DNA of 64,000 bases from Mycolicibacterium crocinum (GTDB taxonomy: Bacteria > Actinomycetota > Actinomycetes > Mycobacteriales > Mycobacteriaceae): NCBI RefSeq assembly GCF_022370635.2, contig NZ_CP092362.2:4836001-4900000 (forward strand), in the 5' to 3' direction. The notes beneath the pieces were generated by a model, which was not told the DNA's origin, did no database searches, and saw only the letters and a program-made list of their open reading frames with translations. The position numbers and the translations under genes are program-made. Positions 33,827-41,824 of this stretch are shown one piece after another. Position 1 is the stretch's first letter. Each line of letters starts with the position of its first letter.

Positions 33827-33867
33827 TCGAGGTCAGCACGCTCAAGCGACCTCAAAGGAGAGATGTG

Positions 33868-35040
33868 ATGACCGAGCAACGAGTGAAAGTCGTGGTGATC
33901 GGCGGCGGTTACGCCGGAGTGATCGCGGCCAATCATCTGCGGCTGCGCGCGGGAGTGGACATCACCCTGGTGAACCCCCGCCCCGACTTCGTCGAACGGA
34001 TCCGACTGCACCAGCTGATCACCGGTTCCGATGACGCCACACATGCCTACGCCGACATCCTCGGCGCGGGCATCGAGCTGGTGGTCGACGCCGCCACCCG
34101 CATCGACACCACGGCGCGGCAGGTCGAACTGTTCAGCGGGCCGCCGCTGCCCTACGACTACCTGATCTACGCGGTCGGCAGCGGCTCCGCTGCGCCTGCC
34201 GTTCCGGGAGCCGACGAATTCGCTTATCCCATCGCCGATCTCGAAGAAGCGCAGCGACTGACCACCGCGCTGAACGACCTGCACTACGGCGCGCCGGTAT
34301 GTGTGGTCGGCGCCGGGCCGACCGGCATCGAGACCGCCGCCGAACTCGCCGAGCGGGGCCGCAACGTCACGCTGGTGTGCGGCGCGGTGCTCGGCCCGTA
34401 CCTGAGCACGCCCGGTCGCCGGTCGGTGGCCAAGCGGCTACGCAAGCTCGGTGTGGAGATCGTCGACGGGCCGCAGGCCATGGTGACCGCGGTGGCCGCG
34501 GATGCGGTGACCCTGGGCGACGGGCGTCGACTGGCGAGCGCGATGACGATCTGGACCGCCGGGTTCGGTGTGCCCGATCTTGCCGTGCGCTCCGGCCTGC
34601 GCACCGACGCGATGGGCCGGCTGCTCACCGACGAGACGCTGACCAGTGTGGACAGCGACCGGATCGTCGCTGCCGGCGACGCCGCCGCCCCGTCGAACCA
34701 GCCACTGCGGATGAGCTGCCAGGCCGCGATCCCGTTGGGCGCCCAGGCAGCCAACACCGTGCTGGCCCGGATCGCCGGCGAGCAGCCCGCGGTGATCAGC
34801 CAGGCGTTCACCGGCCAATGCATCAGCCTCGGCCGGGGCGGGGGAACGATCCAGATCGCCCGCACCAATGACGTTCCGCTGCCGCTGTACATCGGAGGGC
34901 GCACCGCGGCGACGATCAAGGAGGCGGTCTGCAAGGGCACCATCAGCTTCCTGCGCCGCGAGGCGCGTAAGCCCGGCTCCTACTTCTGGCTCAAGGTCGG
35001 CGGCAAGCGTCCGACTCCCGACCCGGTGGTGACCCGGTGA
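33868..35040 (+). CDS. FAD-dependent pyridine nucleotide oxidoreductase (NDH-2-like)
   Basis: A 390-residue flavoprotein with two Rossmann motifs: GGGYAGVIAANHLR at the N-terminus for FAD and VVGAGPTGIETAAELAERG (about 149-167) for NAD(P)H. The overall layout resembles type II NADH dehydrogenases and ferroptosis-suppressor/AIF-like oxidoreductases. The electron acceptor is unknown. The ATG at 33868 is chosen for spacing from AAAGGAG (33854-33860). The 3' end overlaps the ECF41 sigma gene by four bases. ECF41 sigma factors are usually paired with an oxidoreductase, decarboxylase or epimerase, so this is the probable partner or target. Confidence 0.87.
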   Translation: MTEQRVKVVVIGGGYAGVIAANHLRLRAGVDITLVNPRPDFVERIRLHQLITGSDDATHAYADILGAGIELVVDAATRIDTTARQVELFSGPPLPYDYLIYAVGSGSAAPAVPGADEFAYPIADLEEAQRLTTALNDLHYGAPVCVVGAGPTGIETAAELAERGRNVTLVCGAVLGPYLSTPGRRSVAKRLRKLGVEIVDGPQAMVTAVAADAVTLGDGRRLASAMTIWTAGFGVPDLAVRSGLRTDAMGRLLTDETLTSVDSDRIVAAGDAAAPSNQPLRMSCQAAIPLGAQAANTVLARIAGEQPAVISQAFTGQCISLGRGGGTIQIARTNDVPLPLYIGGRTAATIKEAVCKGTISFLRREARKPGSYFWLKVGGKRPTPDPVVTR

Positions 35041-35930
35041 CCGCGGCCGACGAGCACGCCGAGCGGTTCACCCTGCTGCGGCCGCTGCTGTTCACGATCG
35101 CCTACGAGATCCTCGGTTCGGCCACCGAGGCCGACGACGTGCTGCAGGACAGTTATTTGCGTTGGGCGACAGTGGATTTGGATGAGGTCAGGGACACCAA
35201 GGCCTACCTGGCGCAGCTGGTCACCCGGCAGGCGCTGAACACGCTGCGCTCGCAGGCCCGCAGGCGGGAGGACTACGTCGGCCCGTGGCTGCCCGAACCT
35301 CTGCTGCTCGACGAGCGCGACGGCGCCGCCGACGTGGTGCTCGCCGAGTCGGTGTCGATGGCGATGCTGGTGGTGCTCGAGACGCTGACTCCCGACGAGC
35401 GCGCGGTGTTCGTGCTGCGCGAGGTGTTCGGCTTCAGCCACGACGAGATCGCCGATGCCATCGGCAAATCCACGGCCGCGGTGCGCCAGATGGCGCATCG
35501 CGCCCGCGAGCACGTGCACTCGCGGCGTCGGCGGTTCTCCCCGCTCGACCCGCAACAGTCCGAGCAGCTCACCACGCAGTTCCTCACCGCCGCCGCGACC
35601 GGCGACCTGGACGGGTTGATGAGCTTGCTGGCACCGGACGTGGTGTTCACCTCCGACAGCGACGGCAAGGCCAGCGCGGCCCGCAGGCCGATTCTGGGCG
35701 CGGACAAGGTCGCCCGCTTCATCCTCGGCCTGTTCCGTCAGGCGACTCCGGAGTATCGGGTCGAGGTCGCGAGCTACAACAGTGCGCCGGCCGTGGTGAT
35801 CTATCACCACGACCAGCCCGAAGGTGTGTTCACCATCGAGTTCAGCGACGGCGTGATCACGAACTTCTACGCGATGCGCAACCCGGAGAAGCTCGCCGCG
35901 GTGACCGTACCCAGGGAGATCAGCCGCTGA
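35037..35930 (+). CDS. ECF41-family sigma factor with SnoaL-like C-terminal domain
   Basis: A 297-residue extracytoplasmic-function sigma factor (SigJ/ECF41 type). Sigma region 2 occupies about 10-75 (EADDVLQDSYLRW), region 4 about 120-175 (REVFGFSHDEIADAIGKSTAAV), and a SnoaL-like domain follows (about 185-290). Two signatures of the group are visible: WLPEPL in the linker (about 83-88) and NPEKL near the C-terminus, matching the regulatory NPDKL motif. There is no anti-sigma gene; the C-terminal domain is thought to act as built-in regulator. The GTG at 35037 overlaps the oxidoreductase stop. Confidence 0.92.
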   Translation: MTAADEHAERFTLLRPLLFTIAYEILGSATEADDVLQDSYLRWATVDLDEVRDTKAYLAQLVTRQALNTLRSQARRREDYVGPWLPEPLLLDERDGAADVVLAESVSMAMLVVLETLTPDERAVFVLREVFGFSHDEIADAIGKSTAAVRQMAHRAREHVHSRRRRFSPLDPQQSEQLTTQFLTAAATGDLDGLMSLLAPDVVFTSDSDGKASAARRPILGADKVARFILGLFRQATPEYRVEVASYNSAPAVVIYHHDQPEGVFTIEFSDGVITNFYAMRNPEKLAAVTVPREISR

Positions 35931-35962
35931 GCTTTGCGTCTGCCGGTCGCAGCCGTCAGGCT

Positions 35963-37207
35963 ATGGCGATGCGCACCGACCGGCTCGGAGATCTCGGCAC
36001 CGCCGCCGAGGTTCTGCGCGCCGTGGCCGGTGGCGCCGCTCGGCGCGGATTGGCGCCGCCCGCAGCGCTCGTCGGTGAGTGGTTCGGTTCGGCGGCGGTG
36101 ATCGCGCCGACCGTCTCGGTGTGCCCGGTCCGGCCTTCGCAGGTGTTCGACGTACTGCCGGGGAGCAGCGATGACGCGGTCGGCGGCGGATGGATCGGGT
36201 ACCTGTCGTATCCCGATGCCGCCGCCGATGGCCGTGCACCGCGAATTCCCGAGGCGGCCGGCGGCTGGACCGACAGCGTGCTGCGGTTGGACCGCGACGG
36301 TTGCTGGTGGCACGAAAGCCTCTCCGCCGCACCGATAGCCGGGTGGGTGGCCGAGGCGCTGTCGTCTCCGGTATCGCCTGAGCTGTACGAAGTCAACTGG
36401 CACGAGCCAGATTTCGCTCGACATCAAGCCGGGGTACTGGACTGCTTGGACGCGATCGCGGCCGGCGAGGTGTACCAGGCCTGCGTGTGCACCCAGTTCA
36501 CCGGAGTGTTGCGCGGCTCGTCGTGCGAGTTCTTCGCTGACGCGGTGACGCGAACGACGCCGGCGCGGGCGGCCTACCTCGCCGGCGACTGGGGTGCGGT
36601 GGCGTCGCTGTCACCGGAACTGTTCCTGCGCCGCACGGGTACCGACGTGACGTCCAGTCCGATCAAGGGGACGCTGCCGTTGCACCGGCCGCCCGACGAG
36701 TTGTTGGCATCGGTCAAGGACGTGGCCGAAAACATCATGATTGTCGACCTGGTGCGCAACGATCTCGGCCGGGTCGCCGAGACCGGAACCGTCACCGTCG
36801 CCGAGCTTCTCAGTGTGCGGGCCGCGCCCGGCGTGTGGCATCTGGTGTCGACCGTCGCGGCCAAGGTGCCCCCGGGGCTGCCCAACGCCGCCCTTCTGGC
36901 CGCGACGTTCCCGCCGGCGTCGGTAACGGGAACACCGAAAACCCGTGCGCGTCAACTGCTTTCCGAGTGGGAACCGCGCCGGCGAGGAGTGTACTGCGGG
37001 ACGGTCGGGATGGCGTCGCCGATCGCGGGCACCGAACTGAACGTCGCCATCCGCACCGTCGAGTTCGATGCCCACGGCACGGCGGTGCTGGGCGTCGGCG
37101 GCGGCATCACCGCCGACTCCGACCCGGCGGCCGAGTGGCAGGAATGTCTCCACAAAGCCGCGCCGGTCATTCAGGCCTCGGAGCGCGAACGCAGCACCGC
37201 GTCGTAG
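35963..37207 (+). CDS. pabB: Aminodeoxychorismate synthase component I
   Basis: PabB makes 4-amino-4-deoxychorismate from chorismate for folate synthesis. It has 414 residues from the ATG at 35963; longer in-frame readings run into the sigma gene and are rejected. The chorismate-binding domain (about 140-410) has CLDAIAAGEVYQACVC, SPIKGTLP, ENIMIVDLVRNDLGRV and TGTPKTRARQLL. The N-terminal part is shorter and poorly conserved, as in the mycobacterial protein (Rv1005c). The 3' end overlaps rsmI convergently by 37 bases. Confidence 0.92.
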   Translation: MAMRTDRLGDLGTAAEVLRAVAGGAARRGLAPPAALVGEWFGSAAVIAPTVSVCPVRPSQVFDVLPGSSDDAVGGGWIGYLSYPDAAADGRAPRIPEAAGGWTDSVLRLDRDGCWWHESLSAAPIAGWVAEALSSPVSPELYEVNWHEPDFARHQAGVLDCLDAIAAGEVYQACVCTQFTGVLRGSSCEFFADAVTRTTPARAAYLAGDWGAVASLSPELFLRRTGTDVTSSPIKGTLPLHRPPDELLASVKDVAENIMIVDLVRNDLGRVAETGTVTVAELLSVRAAPGVWHLVSTVAAKVPPGLPNAALLAATFPPASVTGTPKTRARQLLSEWEPRRRGVYCGTVGMASPIAGTELNVAIRTVEFDAHGTAVLGVGGGITADSDPAAEWQECLHKAAPVIQASERERSTAS

Positions 37208-38013
37208 AGCTCACGCTTCGACGGTGCGCCCGGATGGGCCTCGACAACCCGCGCGCACGCGTCCTTGACCCGCATACCGTCAGCCACCAACTCGTCGACC
37301 GCGGCGACCAGCGACGGCAGGTCGGTTGTCGGTACCGCGCCGGCGAGCACCACGGTGATCTCGCCGAGCACGTTCTCGTCGGCCCACTCCGCGAGCTCGG
37401 CCAGCGAGCCGCGCAGGATCTCCTCGTGCACCTTGGTCAGCTCCCGGCACACCACCACCCGCCGCTCGCCACCGAGCTCGTCGACCGCGTCGTGCAGGCA
37501 GTCGGCCAGCCGTCGCGGCGATTCAAAGAACACACAGGTGCGCTGTTCGGCCGCCAGGCCGGCCAGCCAAGCCCGCCGCGCCGACTGCTTACGCGGCGCG
37601 AAACCCTCGAAGCAAAACCGATCCGACGGCAGCCCCGAGACGGCCAGCGCGGTGGTGACCGCCGACGGGCCGGGCAAACAGGAAACGGCCACCCCGGCGT
37701 CGATACAGGCCGTCACCATCCGATAGCCCGGATCGTTGATCAGGGGCATCCCGGCGTCGCTGACCACCAGCACCGTGGCGCCGGCCTTGATGTCGTCCAC
37801 CAGCGCGGGCACCCGGGCGGCCTCGTTCTGGTCGAACAGGCTGACCACCCGACCGGCGATCTTCACACCCAGTGATTGCGCCAGGGACCGCACCCGGCGG
37901 GTGTCCTCGGCAGCCACCACATCGACCGTCGCCAACGCGTCGACCAGTCGTTTCGAGGCGTCACCCGGTTGTCCCAGCGGCGTGGCACCGAGGATCAGTC
38001 GACCAGTCGTCAC
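37171..38013 (-). CDS. rsmI: 16S rRNA 2'-O-ribose C1402 methyltransferase RsmI
   Basis: RsmI methylates the 2'-OH of C1402 in the ribosomal decoding centre. It is a tetrapyrrole-methylase-fold enzyme of 280 residues. Motifs: LILGATPLGQPGDAS at the N-terminus, VVAAEDTRRVRSL, VSDAGMPLINDPGY, LPGPSAVTTALAVSGLP and FFESPRRL. The GTG at 38013 is the natural start; the longer frame extends into pmt. It is divergent from pmt with 25 bases between, and corresponds to Rv1003. Confidence 0.95.
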   Translation of the reverse strand: MTTGRLILGATPLGQPGDASKRLVDALATVDVVAAEDTRRVRSLAQSLGVKIAGRVVSLFDQNEAARVPALVDDIKAGATVLVVSDAGMPLINDPGYRMVTACIDAGVAVSCLPGPSAVTTALAVSGLPSDRFCFEGFAPRKQSARRAWLAGLAAEQRTCVFFESPRRLADCLHDAVDELGGERRVVVCRELTKVHEEILRGSLAELAEWADENVLGEITVVLAGAVPTTDLPSLVAAVDELVADGMRVKDACARVVEAHPGAPSKRELYDAVLRSRSEA

Positions 38014-38038
38014 GCCCGACAGCCTACGATCGCAGACG

Positions 38039-39589
38039 ATGACCACCACCGCCGATGACCTCGCCGCGCACCAGCGCCACGCACCCGTCATCAGCCCCGG
38101 ACCGTTGGTGCCGGTCGCCGACTTCGGCCCGGTCGACCGCATCGAGGGCTGGGTGGCCACCGCGATCATCGCCGCGCTGGCCGCGCTGACCCGGTTGATG
38201 AACCTCGGCTCGCCCACCGACGCGGGCACGCCGATCTTCGACGAGAAGCATTACGCGCCGCAGGCCTGGCAGATGCTGTTCAACTACGGCGTCGAGGACA
38301 ACCCCGGGTTCGGGCTGGTGGTGCACCCGCCGGTCGGCAAGCAGATGATCGCGCTGGGTGAGGCGATCTTCGGCTACAACGGCGTCGGCTGGCGGTTCAC
38401 CACCGCGGTGCTCGGCGTGGTGATGATCGCGCTCGTCGTGCGGATCGTGCGCCGGATCAGCCGCTCGACGCTGGTCGGCGCGATCGCCGGTCTGCTACTG
38501 ATCGCCGACGGGGTGAGCTTCGTCGCGTCGCGCACCGCGCTGCTCGACGGTATTCAGACGTTCTTCGTCGTCGCGGCGTTCGGGGCGTTGATCGTCGACC
38601 GCGACCAAGTCCGCGAACGCATGCACAACGCCCTGCTCGAGGGTCGCATCGCCGAGACGCCGTGGGGTCCGCGCCTCGGTGTGCGGTGGTGGCGCTTCGG
38701 GGCGGGCGTGCTGCTGGGCCTGGCGTTCGCGACCAAATGGTCGGGGCTGTACTACATCGTCTTCTTCGGAGCGATGTCGCTGGCGTTCGACATCGCCGCG
38801 CGCCGCGCCTATCGGGTGCCCCGGCCGTGGTTCGGCACGATCCGCCGCGACGTCGGGCCGACCGCGTATGTGTTCCTGCTGATTCCGTTCGCGGTGTATC
38901 TGGCGTCGTATGCGCCGTGGTTCTCCTCCGAGACGGCGGTCAACCGCTACGAGGTCGGGCAGTCGATCGGCGAACGGCAGTGGTTCCAGCCACCGGACGC
39001 GATCCGGTCGCTGTGGCACTACACGTACAAGGCGTATCACTTCCATTCGACGCTGACGAACGCGAACGGCAACCACCATCCGTGGGAGTCCAAGCCGTGG
39101 ACGTGGCCGATGTCGTTGCGGCCGGTGCTGTACGCGATCGACAACCAGAACGTCCCCGGGTGCGGCAGCGCGTCGTGCGTGAAGGCCGTGATGTTGGTCG
39201 GCACACCCGCGATGTGGTGGCTGGCGGTGCCTGTTCTGCTCTATGCGCTGTGGCGCACGTTCGTTCGCCGCGACTGGCGCTACGCGGTCGTGCTCACCGG
39301 GTACGGCGCAGGGTTCTTGCCGTGGTTCGCCGACATCGACCGGCAGATGTACTTCTTCTACGCGGTGCCGATGGCGCCGTTCCTGGTCATGGCGATCGCG
39401 CTGATCCTCGGCGACATCCTGCACGCCCGCAATCAGAATGCCGAACGACGAACGCTCGGGCTGATCGTGGTGAGCTGCTATGTCGCCCTGGTGATCACCA
39501 ACTTCGCCTGGCTGTACCCGGTGCTGACCGGTGTCCCGATCTCGCAGGCGACGTGGAACATGGAGATCTGGCTGCCCAGTTGGCGCTAG
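38039..39589 (+). CDS. pmt: Protein O-mannosyltransferase (GT39)
   Basis: This polytopic membrane enzyme transfers mannose from polyprenyl-phosphomannose to Thr/Ser of exported proteins (Rv1002c). It has 516 residues and about eleven transmembrane helices. The catalytic acidic pair is in FDEKHYAPQAWQ (about residues 70-81) in the first external loop. HPPVGKQMIALGE and the WESKPWTWPMSLRP stretch are other family marks. The ATG at 38039 is used; a reading starting at 37736 overlaps rsmI and is rejected. A strong hairpin follows at 39594-39656. Confidence 0.94.
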   Translation: MTTTADDLAAHQRHAPVISPGPLVPVADFGPVDRIEGWVATAIIAALAALTRLMNLGSPTDAGTPIFDEKHYAPQAWQMLFNYGVEDNPGFGLVVHPPVGKQMIALGEAIFGYNGVGWRFTTAVLGVVMIALVVRIVRRISRSTLVGAIAGLLLIADGVSFVASRTALLDGIQTFFVVAAFGALIVDRDQVRERMHNALLEGRIAETPWGPRLGVRWWRFGAGVLLGLAFATKWSGLYYIVFFGAMSLAFDIAARRAYRVPRPWFGTIRRDVGPTAYVFLLIPFAVYLASYAPWFSSETAVNRYEVGQSIGERQWFQPPDAIRSLWHYTYKAYHFHSTLTNANGNHHPWESKPWTWPMSLRPVLYAIDNQNVPGCGSASCVKAVMLVGTPAMWWLAVPVLLYALWRTFVRRDWRYAVVLTGYGAGFLPWFADIDRQMYFFYAVPMAPFLVMAIALILGDILHARNQNAERRTLGLIVVSCYVALVITNFAWLYPVLTGVPISQATWNMEIWLPSWR

Positions 39590-39593
39590 CGGT

Positions 39594-39656
39594 CGCCGAA
39601 GCTGTAGTTAGCGAGCAGAAGTCCGAGTAACTCGCGCGATAACTACAGCCTCGGCG
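39594..39656. repeat. Large near-perfect inverted repeat between pmt and the LLM gene
   Basis: Two 17-base arms (39594-39610 and 39640-39656) are complementary at 16 positions. Inside, GCGAG (39611-39615) and CTCGC (39631-39635) can pair further. There is no T-tract on either side. It could be a bidirectional terminator between the convergent pmt and LLM genes or a dispersed palindromic repeat. Confidence 0.6.
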
Positions 39657-39661
39657 CGATG

Positions 39662-40588
39662 TCAGAGCCCCAGGACCGGCTTCAGGATCTCCGCGACCGC
39701 GGTGACGCCACCGGGCTTGTAGCCGTTGATCGTCGCCGCACTGAGGATGACGCCGTCGACGCCGGCGTCGAGCACCTTGGTCTTGATCTGGTCGGCGATC
39801 TGTTCCGGGCTACCGAAGACGGCCTGCTGCTTGAAGTCGTCGGGGATCATGTCGGCGGTGATGTTCTCATCGATCAGCGCGATCGCGAGCACACTCGTCT
39901 CCAGCGTGGCAGGGTCGCGGCCGATCTTCTCGCACGCCTCGTTGACGACCTGGACCTTGCGGGGCAGCTCGTCGAAGCCGGCAATGATGTTGAGGTGGTC
40001 GAAGTGCTTGGCGGCCAACGGGATTGTCTTCTTCTCGCCGCTGCCGCCGATCATCAGCGGGATGTGGTCGCGGAAGCGCGGGTTCGCGAACGCCTCCTGC
40101 GTCTTGTAGTACTTGCCGTCCACCGTGACCCGCTCGCCCTTGAGCATCGGCAGGATGATGTCCAGCGCCTCATGGAGCTTGTTGAACCGGTCGGTGAAGG
40201 TGCCGAACTCGTAGCCCAGTGAGTCGTGTTCGAGTTCGAACCAACCGGTGCCGATACCGAGGATCGCGCGACCCTGGCTGGCCACGTCGAGCGTGGTGAT
40301 GGCCTTGGCCAGCAGCGTGGGGTTGCGGTAGGTGTTGCCGGTGACGAGCGTGCCCAACTGCACCCGCTGCGTCGCGGCGGACAATGCGCCGAGGGCGGTG
40401 TACGCCTCCAGCATCGGCTCCTCGGGCGCACCGAGGCCGGGCAGCTGATAGAAGTGGTCCATCACGAAGACCGAGTCGTACCCGGCCGCTTCAGCCTCTT
40501 GGGCCTGCGCGATCACGGTGGGAAACAGCTCGGCAACACCGGTGCCGTAAGAGAAGTTCGGGATCTGAAGTCCAAGTTTGATTGCCAC
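39662..40588 (-). CDS. LLM-class F420-dependent oxidoreductase
   Basis: A 308-residue luciferase-like TIM-barrel enzyme, likely using coenzyme F420. Marks are LGLQIPNFSYG at the N-terminus, VFVMDHFYQLP, GTLVTGNTYRNPTLLAK, ILGIGTGWFELEH and PLMIGGSGEKKT. The actinobacterial F420 group shares these. The GTG at 40588 is used (MAIKLGLQIP); the frame is open further upstream but only as a shadow of the divergent alcohol dehydrogenase. It is convergent with pmt and divergent from the alcohol dehydrogenase gene, 91 bases apart. Substrate unknown. Confidence 0.9.
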   Translation of the reverse strand: MAIKLGLQIPNFSYGTGVAELFPTVIAQAQEAEAAGYDSVFVMDHFYQLPGLGAPEEPMLEAYTALGALSAATQRVQLGTLVTGNTYRNPTLLAKAITTLDVASQGRAILGIGTGWFELEHDSLGYEFGTFTDRFNKLHEALDIILPMLKGERVTVDGKYYKTQEAFANPRFRDHIPLMIGGSGEKKTIPLAAKHFDHLNIIAGFDELPRKVQVVNEACEKIGRDPATLETSVLAIALIDENITADMIPDDFKQQAVFGSPEQIADQIKTKVLDAGVDGVILSAATINGYKPGGVTAVAEILKPVLGL

Positions 40589-40679
40589 GCCCCGAACCGT
40601 AACCCCGACTAAGCGGAGCGCGCGCCCCGTTTCACTCTCCGCGAACCCGGGAATATCGGCGGCCCGTAAGGTCAGGGCC

Positions 40680-41819
40680 ATGAGAAGCCGGGCCGCGATC
40701 GTCCGCGAGGTCGGCGGCGCCTGGTCGGTCGAGGATTTCGAGCTCGACCCGCCGCGCGCCGGCGAGGTGCTGGTGCAGATGGCCGCCGCAGGCCTGTGCC
40801 ATTCCGACGACCACATCCGCAACGGCCTCATGTCGCCGCCCGGCGCCCCGACGACCCGGCCGCCGACCATCGGCGGCCATGAGGGATCCGGAGTCGTCGT
40901 CGAAGTCGGCCCGGGCGTCACCGGGCTGGCTCCCGGTGACCACGTGGTGACGTCGTTCGTCGCGGTGTGCGGCCACTGCCGTTGGTGCGCCTCGGGCATG
41001 GAGTACCTATGCGACAAGGGCGCCGGCGTGTTGACCCCGGGTATGCCGACGGACGGAACGTTCCGTCACCACACGCTCGACGGTGACGACGTCGGAAACA
41101 CCTCGAAGATTGGTGCGTTCGCCGAACACACTGTGGTGGCGGCCGATTCGCTGGTGAAGATCGATCAGGACATCCCACTGGTCCCTGCGGCTCTGTTGGC
41201 GTGTGCGATCCCGACCGGTTACGGCTCGGCGGTCCATCGTGGGAATGTGCGCGGCGGTGACACCGTGGTGGTGGTCGGCGCGGGCGGGATCGGGACGGCT
41301 GCGATTCAGGGTGCGCGGATCAGCGGGGCGACGACGATCGTGGCGGTGGATCCCCTTGACACCAAACGGAAGTCGGCATGTGACTTCGGTGCCACCCACA
41401 CCGCGGCCTCGGCGGCCGACACGAAAGACCTTGTCCGGGAGCTGACGCGTGGAGTGATGGCCGACTGTGTGGTCGTCGCTCCGTCGGACATCACCGGTGA
41501 CGATGTCCGCGACGCGCTGGCCCTGACCCGCAAGGGCGGTACCTGCGTGTTGACCGGCATGGCCCCAGCCGGTGCGCTGCCCGTGCACCTGGACATCCAG
41601 GATCTGGTGTTGATGAACAAGACGCTGTGCGGGACGGTGTTCGGATCGTGCAATCCGCGCTCCGAAATCCCGCTGTTGGCAGGCATGTACACCGCGGGTC
41701 AGCTGCGCCTCGACGAGATGATCACCGAACGGTACCGCCTCGATGACATCAACACCGCGTTCGACGACCTGCTGAACGGTCGGCTGGTCCGAGGCGTCGT
41801 CGACTTCGGGATTGCCTGA
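40680..41819 (+). CDS. Zinc-dependent alcohol dehydrogenase (NDMA-dependent type)
   Basis: A 379-residue medium-chain dehydrogenase. The catalytic zinc ligands lie in GLCHSDDH and GGHEGSGVV; the structural zinc cysteines in CGHCRWCASGMEYLC (about 99-113); the nucleotide loop is VVVGAGGIGTAAIQGA. The sequence resembles the actinobacterial group with tightly bound NAD that is assayed with NDMA. Start ATG at 40680; no strong ribosome site is seen. It ends five bases before the CoA-transferase, so the two are probably co-transcribed and act in the same pathway: oxidation of an alcohol to aldehyde or ketone. Confidence 0.9.
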   Translation: MRSRAAIVREVGGAWSVEDFELDPPRAGEVLVQMAAAGLCHSDDHIRNGLMSPPGAPTTRPPTIGGHEGSGVVVEVGPGVTGLAPGDHVVTSFVAVCGHCRWCASGMEYLCDKGAGVLTPGMPTDGTFRHHTLDGDDVGNTSKIGAFAEHTVVAADSLVKIDQDIPLVPAALLACAIPTGYGSAVHRGNVRGGDTVVVVGAGGIGTAAIQGARISGATTIVAVDPLDTKRKSACDFGATHTAASAADTKDLVRELTRGVMADCVVVAPSDITGDDVRDALALTRKGGTCVLTGMAPAGALPVHLDIQDLVLMNKTLCGTVFGSCNPRSEIPLLAGMYTAGQLRLDEMITERYRLDDINTAFDDLLNGRLVRGVVDFGIA

Positions 41820-41824
41820 GCCCC

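Noticed and set aside
37736..38038. N-terminal extension of pmt by 101 residues
   Set aside because: It runs through rsmI antisense and is not membrane- or signal-like; the ATG at 38039 fits the family.
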